This document shows, in pieces, positions 1 to 9,230 of a stretch of 64,000 bases of DNA. How positions within the stretch are numbered: the first letter of the stretch is position 1; every line of letters starts with the position of its first letter. The notes below the pieces were generated by a model. It was not told the DNA's origin. It saw only the letters and a program-made list of their open reading frames with translations, and did not search any database. The stretch spans positions 310,001-374,000 of the forward strand of contig NZ_VZPJ01000004.1 of assembly GCF_008801605.1 (NCBI RefSeq). Direction: 5' to 3'. Origin of the DNA: Pseudomonas brassicacearum subsp. brassicacearum. Its GTDB lineage: Bacteria > Pseudomonadota > Gammaproteobacteria > Pseudomonadales > Pseudomonadaceae. The position numbers were made by a program, and so were the translations under genes.

Positions 1-885
1 GGTCTGCACCCGCAGGAACTCGTTGAAGAGCGGCCAGTTGGTTCCCTCCGAACGATCGACGATCAGGTCGTCGATGCCGACGTGGCCCACTCGCCGGCAG
101 GCCTCGAAGTGACCCTCGGGCTTCCAGGCATCGAGGCGCTCCGGCCCATAGAAATGCCGGTAGACATCACCGCCCAGGGCGTCGAGGTGGGCAAAAAGGT
201 TGTCGAAACCGCAGGCGTGCTCGGTCAGCAGGCCGATCTTGCGAGTCGCGCGGCGCAGGCCCGATATGAATTGTTTTTGCTGGCGCGGTGTATCGCTGCT
301 GACCAACGAATCCACGCCCGACTCCCAGCGGGCCATGTGCCGATAGAACTCGGCCATCGCCAGGTAGCCGTCGTCCCCAATCTCCAAGGGGCTGTCGACC
401 GCGCGAAGGTGCCCCAGGACCAGCAGGTCCATGCGATTGGCTTCGTGCCCCGCCATCGACAGGGGCTGCCGGTGATTGAACGGCAACACCTCGCGGTTAT
501 CGGCCATCAGCAATTCGACCCGGGGATCATCGTAGACAAACAGCGCGCTGTAGCAGCGGTGGATGTTTTCCAGCGTCGCCTGGGTAGTTTCGCTCAGGCG
601 TGGCGTGGCGACGCGCAAGGTGAAGGTCACCGGATGTCGCCCTGCGATGCTCAACTGTGCGGCCCGCAAGGCGGTCAGCACATAAAAACTTTCCCTGCTC
701 CCATTCTGGACCGTCAACACTCGGTAATCGCCAATCCGCTCGATGCCTCCGGCGGCGACAATTAAACGCTGGATCAAAAGCTGCAACGCGGTACGTTCTG
801 CCCGGGAATAAAAACCTGACAGTCGTTGCAGTATCTGTTGATACACGTGAGTCATTGCCTGCTCATGAATTGCACTCATAGCCAT
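1..885 (-). CDS. Hypothetical protein, C-terminal part outside the window
   Basis: An open frame of 295 codons runs on the minus strand from an ATG at 885 to the left edge without a stop. The product begins MAMSAIHEQAMTHVYQQ. It is soluble-looking, with no signal peptide or membrane segment, and is rich in Arg, Leu and His. Two further in-frame Met codons (residues 3 and 11) could be the true start; a weak AGGTAA lies just before the first ATG. Codon use is GC-rich at third positions like the neighbouring genes, which supports a real gene, and the plus-strand frame over the same bases is its shadow. I do not recognise the family and propose no function. Confidence 0.7.
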   Translation of the reverse strand, partial: MAMSAIHEQAMTHVYQQILQRLSGFYSRAERTALQLLIQRLIVAAGGIERIGDYRVLTVQNGSRESFYVLTALRAAQLSIAGRHPVTFTLRVATPRLSETTQATLENIHRCYSALFVYDDPRVELLMADNREVLPFNHRQPLSMAGHEANRMDLLVLGHLRAVDSPLEIGDDGYLAMAEFYRHMARWESGVDSLVSSDTPRQQKQFISGLRRATRKIGLLTEHACGFDNLFAHLDALGGDVYRHFYGPERLDAWKPEGHFEACRRVGHVGIDDLIVDRSEGTNWPLFNEFLRVQT

Positions 886-1559
886 TTACCTGGAAATTCA
901 ACTATCGGCGTCGCACCCGCACCAACGTGACTGCGCGACGTGTTGATCTAGATGGTTGTTCTAGCACTCAAAGAGTATTAGCAATACGCTCGAGCATTGC
1001 TTGTCGTAATTATTTGATACATATACCGAGAGTAGGCTCACGCCCCTTCACACTCCCGCCTAAAGCCCCGAAAACACGGGACCCAAGCGACCGGACGGCA
1101 CGTCCTAGGAGAATTCCGACAACGTCCCACAGACAATGAGCACAAGAAACAAAGAACTTGCCGAACTTTAATTGGCAGTCTACCCCGCCCTGTCTTCTCC
1201 AGGGTCGATAGATATATCTGCAGCTGTTAATGCTCGTTACCCCTTGAATGCATCTTGAAGGATGAAGACCTTCGAAAAAGTTATACCGCACCACGACTTC
1301 TTCCTTGATATGGAAATCAGCGTTCAATTATCAAGACTTAAACAATGATTAGAAGATACAGATTGAGGGCAAAAACCAGTTCAGATGTTGGCCGACAGAC
1401 CGTTTCAGTCTTGAGCGAACCGGGACAGGCCATTCAAGGCGCGAGATGGTGAGGTGCGAACGCAGCACCGCCAGGCAGGAGGTGCCGTAAGAAAGGATGG
1501 GGTGTCAGGGCGAAGGCAGCGCAAGAGCCCGGGGCGATGACTCTTGCGCAAGACAGGGT
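886..1559. other. Gene-poor stretch between the unknown gene and mexS
   Basis: About 670 bases without a convincing gene. The part from about 940 to 1400 is visibly more AT-rich than its surroundings. The short frames in it have poor codon use and no ribosome-binding sites. The only clear structure is the hairpin listed next to the mexS stop. It probably holds the promoter of the leftward gene starting at 885. Confidence 0.5.
1519..1549. terminator. Hairpin downstream of mexS
   Basis: GCGCAAGAG (1519-1527) and CTCTTGCGC (1541-1549) form a 9-bp perfect stem with a 13-base loop, 11 bases after the mexS stop codon. There is no clear T run, so it is a stem-loop that may stabilise or end the transcript rather than a textbook terminator. 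Confidence 0.45.
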
Positions 1560-2585
1560 TCAGGCCGGGTCGACGACCTGAAGGGCAACACGTTCACGGC
1601 AAGGGCATTCGCCCATGTAACGGTGAGCCTCGACGAACTCGGAGAATGGGAAGACCCGAGTCTTGAGTGGCAACAGCACGCGGTCGGCGGTCAGTTGATT
1701 GATATCGCGCAGTGCTCGTTGCAAGGCCACCTGGTCCTGGAGAATGCCCAGTTCCGGCTTGCCAGTGAAATTGCCGATGCAGTGCACAAAGAACTGAATG
1801 TTCTTCTGGAACGCCGCGCAGGCTGGAAACGGCGTCTGGTTGCCACCCTGCAAGCCATACAGCACCAGGCTGCCACGCGGTGCCAACACGTCACCCAGCA
1901 GCGACATCTGGGGCCCGCCGAGGCCGTCGAAGACCACATCGACGCCACGGTTGTCGGTGAGCTTGTTGATTTGCATCAGCAAGTCCTGCTCTTCGGTGAC
2001 GATGACCTTCTCGGCGCCCAGCGACAACAGGTACTCACGCTCGTCAGCCGTCTTGGTGGCCGCGATCACCCGCACACCCAGGGCCTTGCCCAGTTGTACG
2101 AAGGAAGGGCCGGCGCAATGACTGGCATCGGTGACCAGGGCGAATTGCCCCGGCTTGACCCGCGCCAGGTCCATGTAGGCGAAATATGCGATCAGCAGCG
2201 GCGTGTAATGCACGGCGGCTTCGATCGGGCTGAGCACGTCGGGATAACGGGTCAGCGCGGTGCGTGGCAGCACGATGACCTCACCGTACACCGGATAATC
2301 GTTCGGGCTCTCGGCCGGGAAACTGGCGACCTTGTCGCCCACGGCCAAGTCATCGACGCCGTCGCCGACGGCCGTTACCACGCCGGCCATTTCATGGCCC
2401 AGGCCCGAAGGCAGACGTGCCTGGGACGACGCCAGGTTCTGGCGCCACAAGGTGTCGTACCAACTGATGCCGATCGCTTCGACACGGACCTGCACTTCTC
2501 CTGGCGCAGGAAGAGCCGCCGCATGCTCTTCGCATTTGAGCACCTCGGCACCACCAAACTTGTGAAAACGGATCGTGCGGGACAT
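1560..2585 (-). CDS. mexS: MexS-type zinc-free MDR oxidoreductase
   Basis: This 341-residue medium-chain dehydrogenase/reductase has an N-terminal GroES-like part (about 1-120, with LGHEMAGVV near 62-70) and a Rossmann part. I recognise it as MexS from its opening MSRTIRFHKFGGAEVLKCEE and its divergent neighbour mexT. In P. aeruginosa loss of MexS turns MexT on and raises MexEF-OprN, probably because an electrophilic metabolite builds up (family knowledge). The usual glycine-rich nucleotide loop is replaced by TDASHCAGPS (about 152-161), also a Cys-containing site. I chose the ATG at 2585 because a GAGG sits six bases before it; the longer frame to 2618 has no such site. Cytoplasmic; the substrate is not evident. 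Confidence 0.88.
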   Translation of the reverse strand: MSRTIRFHKFGGAEVLKCEEHAAALPAPGEVQVRVEAIGISWYDTLWRQNLASSQARLPSGLGHEMAGVVTAVGDGVDDLAVGDKVASFPAESPNDYPVYGEVIVLPRTALTRYPDVLSPIEAAVHYTPLLIAYFAYMDLARVKPGQFALVTDASHCAGPSFVQLGKALGVRVIAATKTADEREYLLSLGAEKVIVTEEQDLLMQINKLTDNRGVDVVFDGLGGPQMSLLGDVLAPRGSLVLYGLQGGNQTPFPACAAFQKNIQFFVHCIGNFTGKPELGILQDQVALQRALRDINQLTADRVLLPLKTRVFPFSEFVEAHRYMGECPCRERVALQVVDPA

Positions 2586-2842
2586 CACAAACCTCGTCAA
2601 AGTAACCTCTAATGCCATGAACTCTATCCGGGCTTTGTACCCAAGACCATCAGTGGCTATTAATAGTCGACATGCCTGTCATTGATTCCGCAGTAAGAAA
2701 AACCAACCAATCCTGTAGGACTTAACCTAAGAAAACTCAATTAGCCGGTGCAGAGTACCAGCCTTTCCCCGTAAGATTCATGCCGGCCATTGTTCCCATA
2801 TGGCCGCTCACGTCAAGCTTACCGAATCTGCCAGGACCCCAG
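2586..2842. promoter_or_regulatory. mexS-mexT divergent control region
   Basis: This 257-base, relatively AT-rich gap separates the divergent starts of mexS and mexT. It should hold both promoters and any MexT site. A block around 2655-2690 has GTCGAC and an ATG-N5-CAT half-palindrome, loosely like LysR boxes, but I could not fit the published MexT/nod-box consensus exactly. Confidence 0.5.
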
Positions 2843-3757
2843 ATGAATCGTAATGACCTGCGGCGTGTCGATCTGAACCTGTTGATCGTGTTCGAAACAT
2901 TGATGCATGAACGCAGTGTGACTCGCGCGGCCGAGAAACTGTTCCTAGGCCAACCGGCCATCAGCGCCGCGCTGTCGCGCCTGCGCAGCCTGTTCGATGA
3001 CCCGTTGTTCGTACGTACCGGCCGCAGCATGGAGCCTTCGGCCCGGGCGGTCGAGATCTTCGCCCTGCTCTCCCCGGCCCTGGATTCGATTTCCACGGCG
3101 GTCAGCCGTGCAGCGGAATTTGACCCGGCCACCAGCACCTCGGTGTTTCGCATCGGCCTGTCGGACGACGCCGAATTCGCCCTGCTGCCGATGCTGCTCA
3201 AGCGCCTGCGCGCCGAAGCGCCCGGCATCGTGCTGGTGGTGCGCCGGGTCAACTACATCCTGATGCCTGGTTTGCTGGCGTCCGGTGAAATCTCCATTGG
3301 CGTCAGCTACACCGACGACCTGCCGGCCAACGCCAAGCGCAAGGTCTTGCGACGCAGCTTGCCCAAAGTATTGCGGGCCGACACCGCGCCGGGACGACTG
3401 ACCCTGGACGAATTCTGCGCGCGGCCCCATGCCCTGGTGTCTTTCGCGGGTGACTTGAGCGGCTTCATCGATGAAGAGCTGGCGAAACTCGACCGCAAGC
3501 GCCACGTAGTGCTGGCCGTGCCGCAATTCAACGGTCTGAGCACCCTGCTGTCGGGCACCGACATCATCGCCACCGTGCCCGACTACACGGCCGACGCGCT
3601 GACCGCCGCCGGCGGCGTACGCGCCGAAGACCCACCCATACCGGTGCGCAGCTTCGAGCTGCACATGGCCTGGCGCGGTTCCCAGGACAACGACCCTGGG
3701 GAGCGGTGGTTGCGGTCGCGGATTCAGATGTTTTTTGGCGACCCTGAGAGTCTTTAG
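2843..3757 (+). CDS. mexT: LysR-type regulator MexT
   Basis: This 304-residue LysR regulator begins MNRNDLRRVDLNLLIVFE, with a helix-turn-helix around residues 20-45 (SVTRAAEKLFLGQPAISAAL) and a C-terminal effector domain. Sequence and position beside mexS identify it as MexT, the activator of mexEF-oprN and mexS in Pseudomonas. The frame looks intact and full length, with none of the short insertions known from some P. aeruginosa laboratory strains. The ATG at 2843 aligns with the family start; the upstream ATG at 2780 would add 21 unrelated residues. Unlike P. aeruginosa, mexEF does not follow; the mexE homologue is about 57 kb to the right. Confidence 0.9.
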   Translation: MNRNDLRRVDLNLLIVFETLMHERSVTRAAEKLFLGQPAISAALSRLRSLFDDPLFVRTGRSMEPSARAVEIFALLSPALDSISTAVSRAAEFDPATSTSVFRIGLSDDAEFALLPMLLKRLRAEAPGIVLVVRRVNYILMPGLLASGEISIGVSYTDDLPANAKRKVLRRSLPKVLRADTAPGRLTLDEFCARPHALVSFAGDLSGFIDEELAKLDRKRHVVLAVPQFNGLSTLLSGTDIIATVPDYTADALTAAGGVRAEDPPIPVRSFELHMAWRGSQDNDPGERWLRSRIQMFFGDPESL

Positions 3758-4271
3758 GCGTCGTCGGGCAGGCTGTTCAGTTGATCATTTCTGCCTTTTC
3801 ATAGACCATGGAGATCTATCCACTTCCAGAGGATGAGACACCTGGGGGGCAAATCTGAGGGCATGTTTGGGATGGTTTGAAAAGGATGCCCCCAGCCTAA
3901 GGTCCAGCAGCCCAATCTCGAAAAAGTCACACACTGGTGATGGGATTGACGTGGGCAAACTCGGCTGAGGACTATGCCGTGCCAGCGTCTCACTCAGTGA
4001 GACGCTCCCAAGTCGCTTCAAGAACGCCGAAGGTTTTGTCGAGAATGGCGGTTCCCCTTTGCTCGGTCCATGCTGACCTCTTCCCTCTTCGCGGTTTTCT
4101 AAGGTGTATCACGATCCCGGACGTTGGCGATGGAAAACACCACATTCAGCGCGATCCAGTCCCATGACATGAAAATTAAATCAGCCAGAAAATGCGAGTA
4201 AAGAACGCAATGACGGATAGCTTGTGAACACTTAAGCTGCTGGTTATTACGCACCACTCAAGGGGCCATTA
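3758..4271. other. Gene-free region with palindrome and a repeat scar
   Basis: About 500 bases with no convincing coding sequence. It holds a perfect 11-bp palindrome at 3984-4006 and, at 3842-3869, a G-rich tandem (TGGGGGGCAAATCTGAGGGC) that resembles a sequence at 19652-19678. It looks like a boundary of decayed DNA between mexT and the amino-acid island. The last 60 bases hold the promoter and a strong AGGGG ribosome site for the LysE gene. Confidence 0.45.
3984..4006. repeat. Perfect inverted repeat, 11-bp arms
   Basis: AGCGTCTCACT and AGTGAGACGCT are separated by a single C. No T run follows on either strand, so this could be a protein site, a stem-loop, or a leftover of a mobile element. 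Confidence 0.6.
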
Positions 4272-4907
4272 ATGTCATTTGATTTTCACCACCTTCTACT
4301 CGTTTTTACCGCCTACATTGTTGGAGCTGCAAGCCCGGGTCCCAGCAATATGCGGATCATGGGCGTTGCCATGCACCAAGGCAGAAAACCTGCGCTGATA
4401 CTTGCAGCCGGAGTTATCAGTGGTTCTTTTTTTTGGGGATCAATGGCCGCCACAGGCGTCTCGGCCATTCTGCTTCAGTTCACCCAGGCACTCTTCGTAC
4501 TCAAGATCGTCGGCGGAGCGTACTTGCTGTTCCTAGCCCTGAAAGCGGGACGTTCTGCTCTGACACCTGACGAGCAAATTGAGAAAGCGCTGGCCGCAGC
4601 ACCAACCGTCTCGGGCTTTGGCCTCTACCGGCGGGGCTTGCTTATGCACCTTACCAACCCAAAGGCTTTACTGGGTTGGATCGCAACGATGACACTGGGT
4701 TTAGGACCACAAGCGACGCCTGAAACGGTTGTAATCATCCTGGCTGGCTGTGCCGTGTTGAGCATTACTATTTTCTGCGGCTATGCGATCGTTTTCTCCA
4801 CGGCACCGATGATTCGGGGGTATCGCAGGGCGCGCGGGTGGATTGAAGGCACCCTTGCGTTGGTCTTTGGCGCCGCAGGTTTTAGGCTGCTGTTCTCCCG
4901 CACGTGA
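4272..4907 (+). CDS. LysE/RhtB-family amino acid exporter
   Basis: A 211-residue inner-membrane protein with about six hydrophobic segments and the family signature AASPGPSN at residues 19-26. The LysE/RhtB family exports amino acids such as lysine, homoserine, threonine and their lactones. AGGGG lies six bases before the ATG. It is the only plus-strand gene at this end of the amino-acid island and faces the chemoreceptor gene tail to tail. With homoserine dehydrogenase nearby, homoserine or threonine is the natural guess for its substrate, as an overflow valve. Substrate specificity cannot be read from sequence. Confidence 0.85.
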   Translation: MSFDFHHLLLVFTAYIVGAASPGPSNMRIMGVAMHQGRKPALILAAGVISGSFFWGSMAATGVSAILLQFTQALFVLKIVGGAYLLFLALKAGRSALTPDEQIEKALAAAPTVSGFGLYRRGLLMHLTNPKALLGWIATMTLGLGPQATPETVVIILAGCAVLSITIFCGYAIVFSTAPMIRGYRRARGWIEGTLALVFGAAGFRLLFSRT

Positions 4908-4934
4908 TTCAAAGCCAACCCTTGCGAGGATGGC

Positions 4935-6827
4935 CTAAGTTCGAAAGCCATCCACCAACTGCTTGAGTCGTGTGGCTTGCCGTTCAAGATCGTCACAAGC
5001 AAGCAGCGTGGCTTGAAGGTTTTCCAACCCTTCCTGGTTAAGGGTTTTGATCTCGGTGATGTCAACGTTCAACGAATCAATGACCGAAGTCTGCTCTTCA
5101 GTCGCGGTCGCCACCGACTGGTTGATGCCGTCAATTTCGCTGATACGCTGACTGACACTGCCCAGCCGCTCACCTGCCTGGTTGGCGATCATCACGCCGT
5201 CCTTACTGTAGCGTTCACTTTCATTCATGGTGAGTACCGCCTCCCGTGCGCCCACCTGAAGCTCTTCAATCATCGTATGGATTTCCTGGGCCGACGTCTG
5301 AGTCCGGTAAGCCAGGCTGCGAACTTCGTCAGCTACCACCGCAAAACCGCGGCCGGCATCACCCGCCCGCGCGGCCTCGATGGCGGCATTGAGTGCCAAC
5401 AGGTTGGTCTGTTCGGAAATGCCTTTGATCACTTCAAGAATCCGCCCGATGTTCTCCGTCTTGCCGTTCAGCACCTCTATGTTGTTGCATGACGTGCGGA
5501 TTTTTCCTGATAGCTTGTCCATGGCATTTATCGTTTGTGTCACTACCTCGCGGCCACCTTCTGCCTGACGTCGGGCATCCGACGCCTGAAGGGAAGCGTC
5601 ACCAGCGCTACGCGCAATTTCCTGGGCCGCCGCACCCAGTTCATTAATCGCTGCGACAATACTGTTGGTTCGACTGGCCTGGTTGTCCGAGTTGTCCATG
5701 GACGAGCTGGAAGTCTGCATCACGCGCTTAGTCACTTCATTAACCTGCTCGGTGGCAAAAGAGACCTCACGTATTGAGTGCTGGATACGCTCAACAAAAA
5801 GGTTAAAGTCGCCGGCCAGCTCTCCGAACTCATCCTTTGAATGCACACTCAAGCGACGGGTAAGGTCGCCCTCACCCTGAGCGATATCACGCATGGCTTT
5901 ACCCATCAGCCTCAGGGGCTGCATCAATACGCGAATCAGTACGCCCAGCAGAAGCAGCGTGATCACCACGGCAATGACCATCGCCAAAATGGCAGAAGCG
6001 CGAAAATCACCAAGTGCCTTGTAAGCTTTGCTTTTGTCGATAGACAAACCGACATACCAGTTCACCGAAGGCAGTCCCTTGATTGGTGAAAACATCACGA
6101 TTTGAGGGACTCCTTCCTGCTCTGTCTCACTGATGTGGGTGCTGAGTGACGGTGTGCTTTGGGGATAGATATCGCTCAGCCGCTTCATCACCCGATCTTT
6201 GTCCGGATGAACCAGCACCCTGCCCTCGGCGTTGACCAGAAAGGCATAGCCGATTCCCCCCAGATCAAGCGAGCTGACGATTTTCGCCAGCGTTTGCAAC
6301 GTCAGATCCCCGCCTACCACCCCAAGCGGCTGGCCGTCGCGACCGACCGGAGTTGCAATGGTCATCATCAACTGACCCGTCGTCACATCCAAGTACGGCT
6401 CGGTCAGCGTAGTCCCTCCGGCAGCCATCGCGTCCGTATACCAAGGACGGGTGCGAGGATCGTAATCAGCGGGTAAATCGTCCTTCGGTCGAATGGCGTA
6501 ACTACCGTCACGACTGCCTAGATAAGTGAAGGTAAACGTTGATAGCACTGACCTCTGCTCAAGCAGTCGCGTGACGTTTTCCGGAACTGGATCGCTGGCA
6601 AAGGTCTGAGCAATATGATCAACCAGCAGTATCCGTCCAGAGAGCCAGGACTGAACACTTGCGGCCGTGATCTTGCTCATCTCTTCAAGATGGTTTTCAA
6701 GGTTCGTGCGGATCGTTTTGCGCTGAATCGAGTCGTTGTAAAGCGTAAAAAGCGAAAACGCTGCGACAACAACGAATGATGCCGCAAGCAGTACCTTATG
6801 ACTGAACTTCAGGTTGGCAATCATCAT
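4935..6827 (-). CDS. Methyl-accepting chemotaxis protein with dCache sensor
   Basis: A 630-residue chemoreceptor. A first membrane helix (about 12-30) is followed by a periplasmic double-Cache domain (about 35-280), a second membrane helix (about 283-303), HAMP (about 304-356) and a cytoplasmic signalling domain with the conserved hairpin tip [19 protein letters not shown]. dCache_1 receptors in Pseudomonas often bind amino acids (PctA, PctB, PctC type; family knowledge). The stretch [24 protein letters not shown] and the downstream DPRTRPWY region fit an amino-acid-binding Cache site. It lies directly downstream of the amino-acid ABC operon, so it may steer cells to the solute imported by that system (inference). 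Confidence 0.92.
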   Translation of the reverse strand: MMIANLKFSHKVLLAASFVVVAAFSLFTLYNDSIQRKTIRTNLENHLEEMSKITAASVQSWLSGRILLVDHIAQTFASDPVPENVTRLLEQRSVLSTFTFTYLGSRDGSYAIRPKDDLPADYDPRTRPWYTDAMAAGGTTLTEPYLDVTTGQLMMTIATPVGRDGQPLGVVGGDLTLQTLAKIVSSLDLGGIGYAFLVNAEGRVLVHPDKDRVMKRLSDIYPQSTPSLSTHISETEQEGVPQIVMFSPIKGLPSVNWYVGLSIDKSKAYKALGDFRASAILAMVIAVVITLLLLGVLIRVLMQPLRLMGKAMRDIAQGEGDLTRRLSVHSKDEFGELAGDFNLFVERIQHSIREVSFATEQVNEVTKRVMQTSSSSMDNSDNQASRTNSIVAAINELGAAAQEIARSAGDASLQASDARRQAEGGREVVTQTINAMDKLSGKIRTSCNNIEVLNGKTENIGRILEVIKGISEQTNLLALNAAIEAARAGDAGRGFAVVADEVRSLAYRTQTSAQEIHTMIEELQVGAREAVLTMNESERYSKDGVMIANQAGERLGSVSQRISEIDGINQSVATATEEQTSVIDSLNVDITEIKTLNQEGLENLQATLLACDDLERQATRLKQLVDGFRT

Positions 6828-6928
6828 GGTTTATCCATAGGTCCGGGGTGTTGTAGTTGTTATTCGATACCGAGGTTGGTTGATGACTGCTTCGTCGATA
6901 TGCCCCAGAGCCCCATGGCCAAGGCGTT

Positions 6929-7690
6929 TCACTTCAGCCCGTTGGACAGAAACTGCTGCAGGCGCTCGCTTCGGGGGCTATCCAGAATCTCAGGTCCGCC
7001 CTGCTCTTCAACCAGCCCCTGATGAAGAAACAGCAGTTGGTTCGACACTTTGCGTGCAAACCCCATTTCATGGGTCACCATGATCATGGTTCGTCCCTCT
7101 TCAGCGAGCCCTTGGATGACTTTCAACACCTCGCCCACCACTTCAGGGTCGAGCGCCGAGGTGGGCTCATCGAACAGCATGACCTCAGGCTCCATGGCAA
7201 GGGCACGCGCGATCGCTACCCGCTGTTGCTGCCCGCCCGAAAGAAAGGCAGGGAACTGATCGGCAACACGAGCCGGCAACCCTACTTTTTCCAGATATCG
7301 CCGGGCACGGTCCTCCGCGTCTTTTTTGCTGACACCCAGCACCCTACGCGGGGCAATGGTGATGTTTTCCAGCACGGTCATATGCCCCCACAGGTTGAAA
7401 TGCTGGAAGACCATGGCCAAACGGGTACGCAGTCGTTGCAGCTCGCGATCATCCGCCACACGCAATCCCGCATGATTTTTAACCATGCAGATCGGTTTGC
7501 CATCCAGGCTCATGGCACCGTCGTTAGGTGTTTCGAGAAAATTGATACAGCGCAGGAACGTACTCTTTCCCGAGCCGCTGGCGCCGATCAGGCTGATGAC
7601 ATCGCCCGTTTTGGCTTGCAGGGAAACGCCCTTGAGTACTTCATGGGTACCGTAACTTTTGTGTAGCCCGTCAACCGTCAATTTGTACAT
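6929..7690 (-). CDS. Polar amino acid ABC transporter ATP-binding protein
   Basis: A 253-residue ABC ATPase of the HisP/AotP type: Walker A GASGSGKST, signature LSGGQQQRV, Walker B MLFDEPTSALDP. It is the fourth gene of an operon in the order binding protein, permease Q, permease M, ATPase, all on the minus strand. I use the ATG at 7690 (MYKLTVDGLHKSYG) because family members start there; an ATG at 7702 is possible, but its GAGG would touch the start codon. It energises uptake of a basic or polar amino acid. Within this island homoserine is a candidate (inference). Confidence 0.9.
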   Translation of the reverse strand: MYKLTVDGLHKSYGTHEVLKGVSLQAKTGDVISLIGASGSGKSTFLRCINFLETPNDGAMSLDGKPICMVKNHAGLRVADDRELQRLRTRLAMVFQHFNLWGHMTVLENITIAPRRVLGVSKKDAEDRARRYLEKVGLPARVADQFPAFLSGGQQQRVAIARALAMEPEVMLFDEPTSALDPEVVGEVLKVIQGLAEEGRTMIMVTHEMGFARKVSNQLLFLHQGLVEEQGGPEILDSPRSERLQQFLSNGLK

Positions 7691-7742
7691 GTTCGCAATC
7701 ATCCTCTAAGCGGATTGGGAGCAGCCCTGTCAGAAACAAGGC

Positions 7743-8453
7743 TCAGTGAGTCGGCCCTAAAAAAGCCAGCCAGTGACGTTCGGCAATTCGGAACAGGCCG
7801 ACCAGCGTAAAGGTCACCGCCAGGTAAATCAGTGCCGCAACCCCAAACGATTGAAAGGTTAAAAAGGTCGCAGAGTTCGCGTCACGGGCGACTTTGAGAA
7901 TGTCCGGTACCGTGGCGGTGAATGCCACCGTGGTCGAGTGCAGCATCAAGATCACTTCGTTGCTGTAATACGGCAGCGAGCGACGCAAGGCTGACGGCAT
8001 GATCACAAACGCATAGAGCTTCCATCCCGAGAGGCCATACGCTTTTGCCGCCTCGACCTCGCCATGGGCAATGTTGCGAATGGCCCCGGCAAATATCTCT
8101 GTGGTGTAGGCGCACGTGTTCAAGGCGAAGGCAAGAATGGTGCAGTTCATCGCATCGCGAAAAAATGCATCCAACACAGGCTGAGCACGTATTGCTGCCA
8201 GGCTATAGATCCCGGTGTAGCAGATCAGCAGCTGGATATAGAGCGGTGTGCCCCTGAACAGGTAGGTGTAGAACTGCACCGGCCAGCGCACGTAAAACCT
8301 CGGCGAGACTCGAGCGATGGACAGTGGAATCGATACGACAAAGCCGATGAACAGCGATGCACTGAGCAACCACAACGTCATGGCTAGACCGGTAATTTGC
8401 TGGCCGTCGCTGTAGACGAATGACCGCCAGTACTCTTGCAGTAGTTCGATCAT
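7743..8453 (-). CDS. Amino acid ABC transporter permease (HisM/AotM type)
   Basis: A 236-residue inner-membrane permease with about five membrane segments and the EAA-type loop EVEAAKAYGLSGWKLYAFVIMP that contacts the ATPase. Its ATG overlaps the stop of the upstream permease by four bases (ATGA), a sign of translational coupling. It pairs with the permease encoded at 8450-9178 to form the translocation channel. Confidence 0.9.
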   Translation of the reverse strand: MIELLQEYWRSFVYSDGQQITGLAMTLWLLSASLFIGFVVSIPLSIARVSPRFYVRWPVQFYTYLFRGTPLYIQLLICYTGIYSLAAIRAQPVLDAFFRDAMNCTILAFALNTCAYTTEIFAGAIRNIAHGEVEAAKAYGLSGWKLYAFVIMPSALRRSLPYYSNEVILMLHSTTVAFTATVPDILKVARDANSATFLTFQSFGVAALIYLAVTFTLVGLFRIAERHWLAFLGPTH

Positions 8454-9178
8454 CGCACCGCCTCCCGTGAACCCGCGGCGTAGTGTTTTTCCAGGCAGCC
8501 CAGGACGAAATTGGAGACACTGGTGATGATCAGGTAGGTCAGTGCAGCCAGAACCAGGAAAAAGAACAATTGATAGGTGCTTTTTCCCGCGTCCTGGGCA
8601 GCTTTAACCAAGTCAGCCAGGCCGATGATCGACACCAATGCGGTGGCTTTGAGAATCACCATCCAGTTGTTACCCAGCCCCGGGAGGGCAAACCGCATCA
8701 TTTGCGGGAACACCACAAAGCGAAAACGCTGAGCACGACTTAACCCATAGGCGGTAGCGGCTTCGACCTGGCCACGGGGCACTGCCAGCATGGCGCCGCG
8801 GAAGGTTTCGGTGAAATAGGCACCGTAGATAAACCCAAGGGTGATAATTCCTGCGACGAAGGGATTGATTTCGATGTACTCCCAGCCCAACGCCACCGTG
8901 ATGACCGTCAGCCAGGTTTGCAGGCTGTAGAAAATCAACAGCATCAGTACCAGATCGGGCACCCCACGAATCAGCGTGGTGTAGAGCTGCGCCGGCAAGC
9001 GCAGCAGCTTGATGCTGGAAAGTTTGGCGCTGGCCCCGATCAGCCCGAGCAATACGCTGAGCACCAGGGAGCACAGGGACAGCTTGACGGTCATCCAGGC
9101 GCCTTCGAGCAGCAGAGGGCCGAAGCCTTGAAGGCTGAATGCAGAGAGCCCCAATGCGCCTATTAGTGTTTCGAACAT
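8450..9178 (-). CDS. Amino acid ABC transporter permease (HisQ/AotQ type)
   Basis: A 242-residue permease starting MFETLIGALGLSAFSLQGFG, with hydrophobic segments throughout and the EAA loop QVEAATAYGLSRAQRFRFVVFP. I chose the ATG at 9178 because it matches the usual start of HisQ-type proteins; a longer frame from 9208 adds ten residues without a better ribosome site. It lies 52 bases after the binding-protein gene and overlaps the next permease by four bases. Confidence 0.88.
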   Translation of the reverse strand: MFETLIGALGLSAFSLQGFGPLLLEGAWMTVKLSLCSLVLSVLLGLIGASAKLSSIKLLRLPAQLYTTLIRGVPDLVLMLLIFYSLQTWLTVITVALGWEYIEINPFVAGIITLGFIYGAYFTETFRGAMLAVPRGQVEAATAYGLSRAQRFRFVVFPQMMRFALPGLGNNWMVILKATALVSIIGLADLVKAAQDAGKSTYQLFFFLVLAALTYLIITSVSNFVLGCLEKHYAAGSREAVR

Positions 9179-9230
9179 GATCAACAACCTATAGCGATAA
9201 ACGCCCATCCGGCGGATGAGCGCCGGGTGG

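Noticed and set aside
1010..1327. 105-codon minus-strand frame in the AT-rich gap
   Set aside because: No ribosome site, unusual composition and no recognisable domain.
1497..2612. 371-codon plus-strand frame over mexS
   Set aside because: It is the antisense of mexS, with no ribosome site and protein composition rich in His, Gln and Arg, typical of a shadow frame.
2640..2700. Exact MexT (nod-type) box between mexS and mexT
   Set aside because: GTCGAC and LysR-like half-sites are present, but the published spacing could not be fitted; listed only as a control region.
3937..4167. 76-codon plus-strand frame after mexT
   Set aside because: Poor codon use and the frame runs through a palindrome; no supporting ribosome site.
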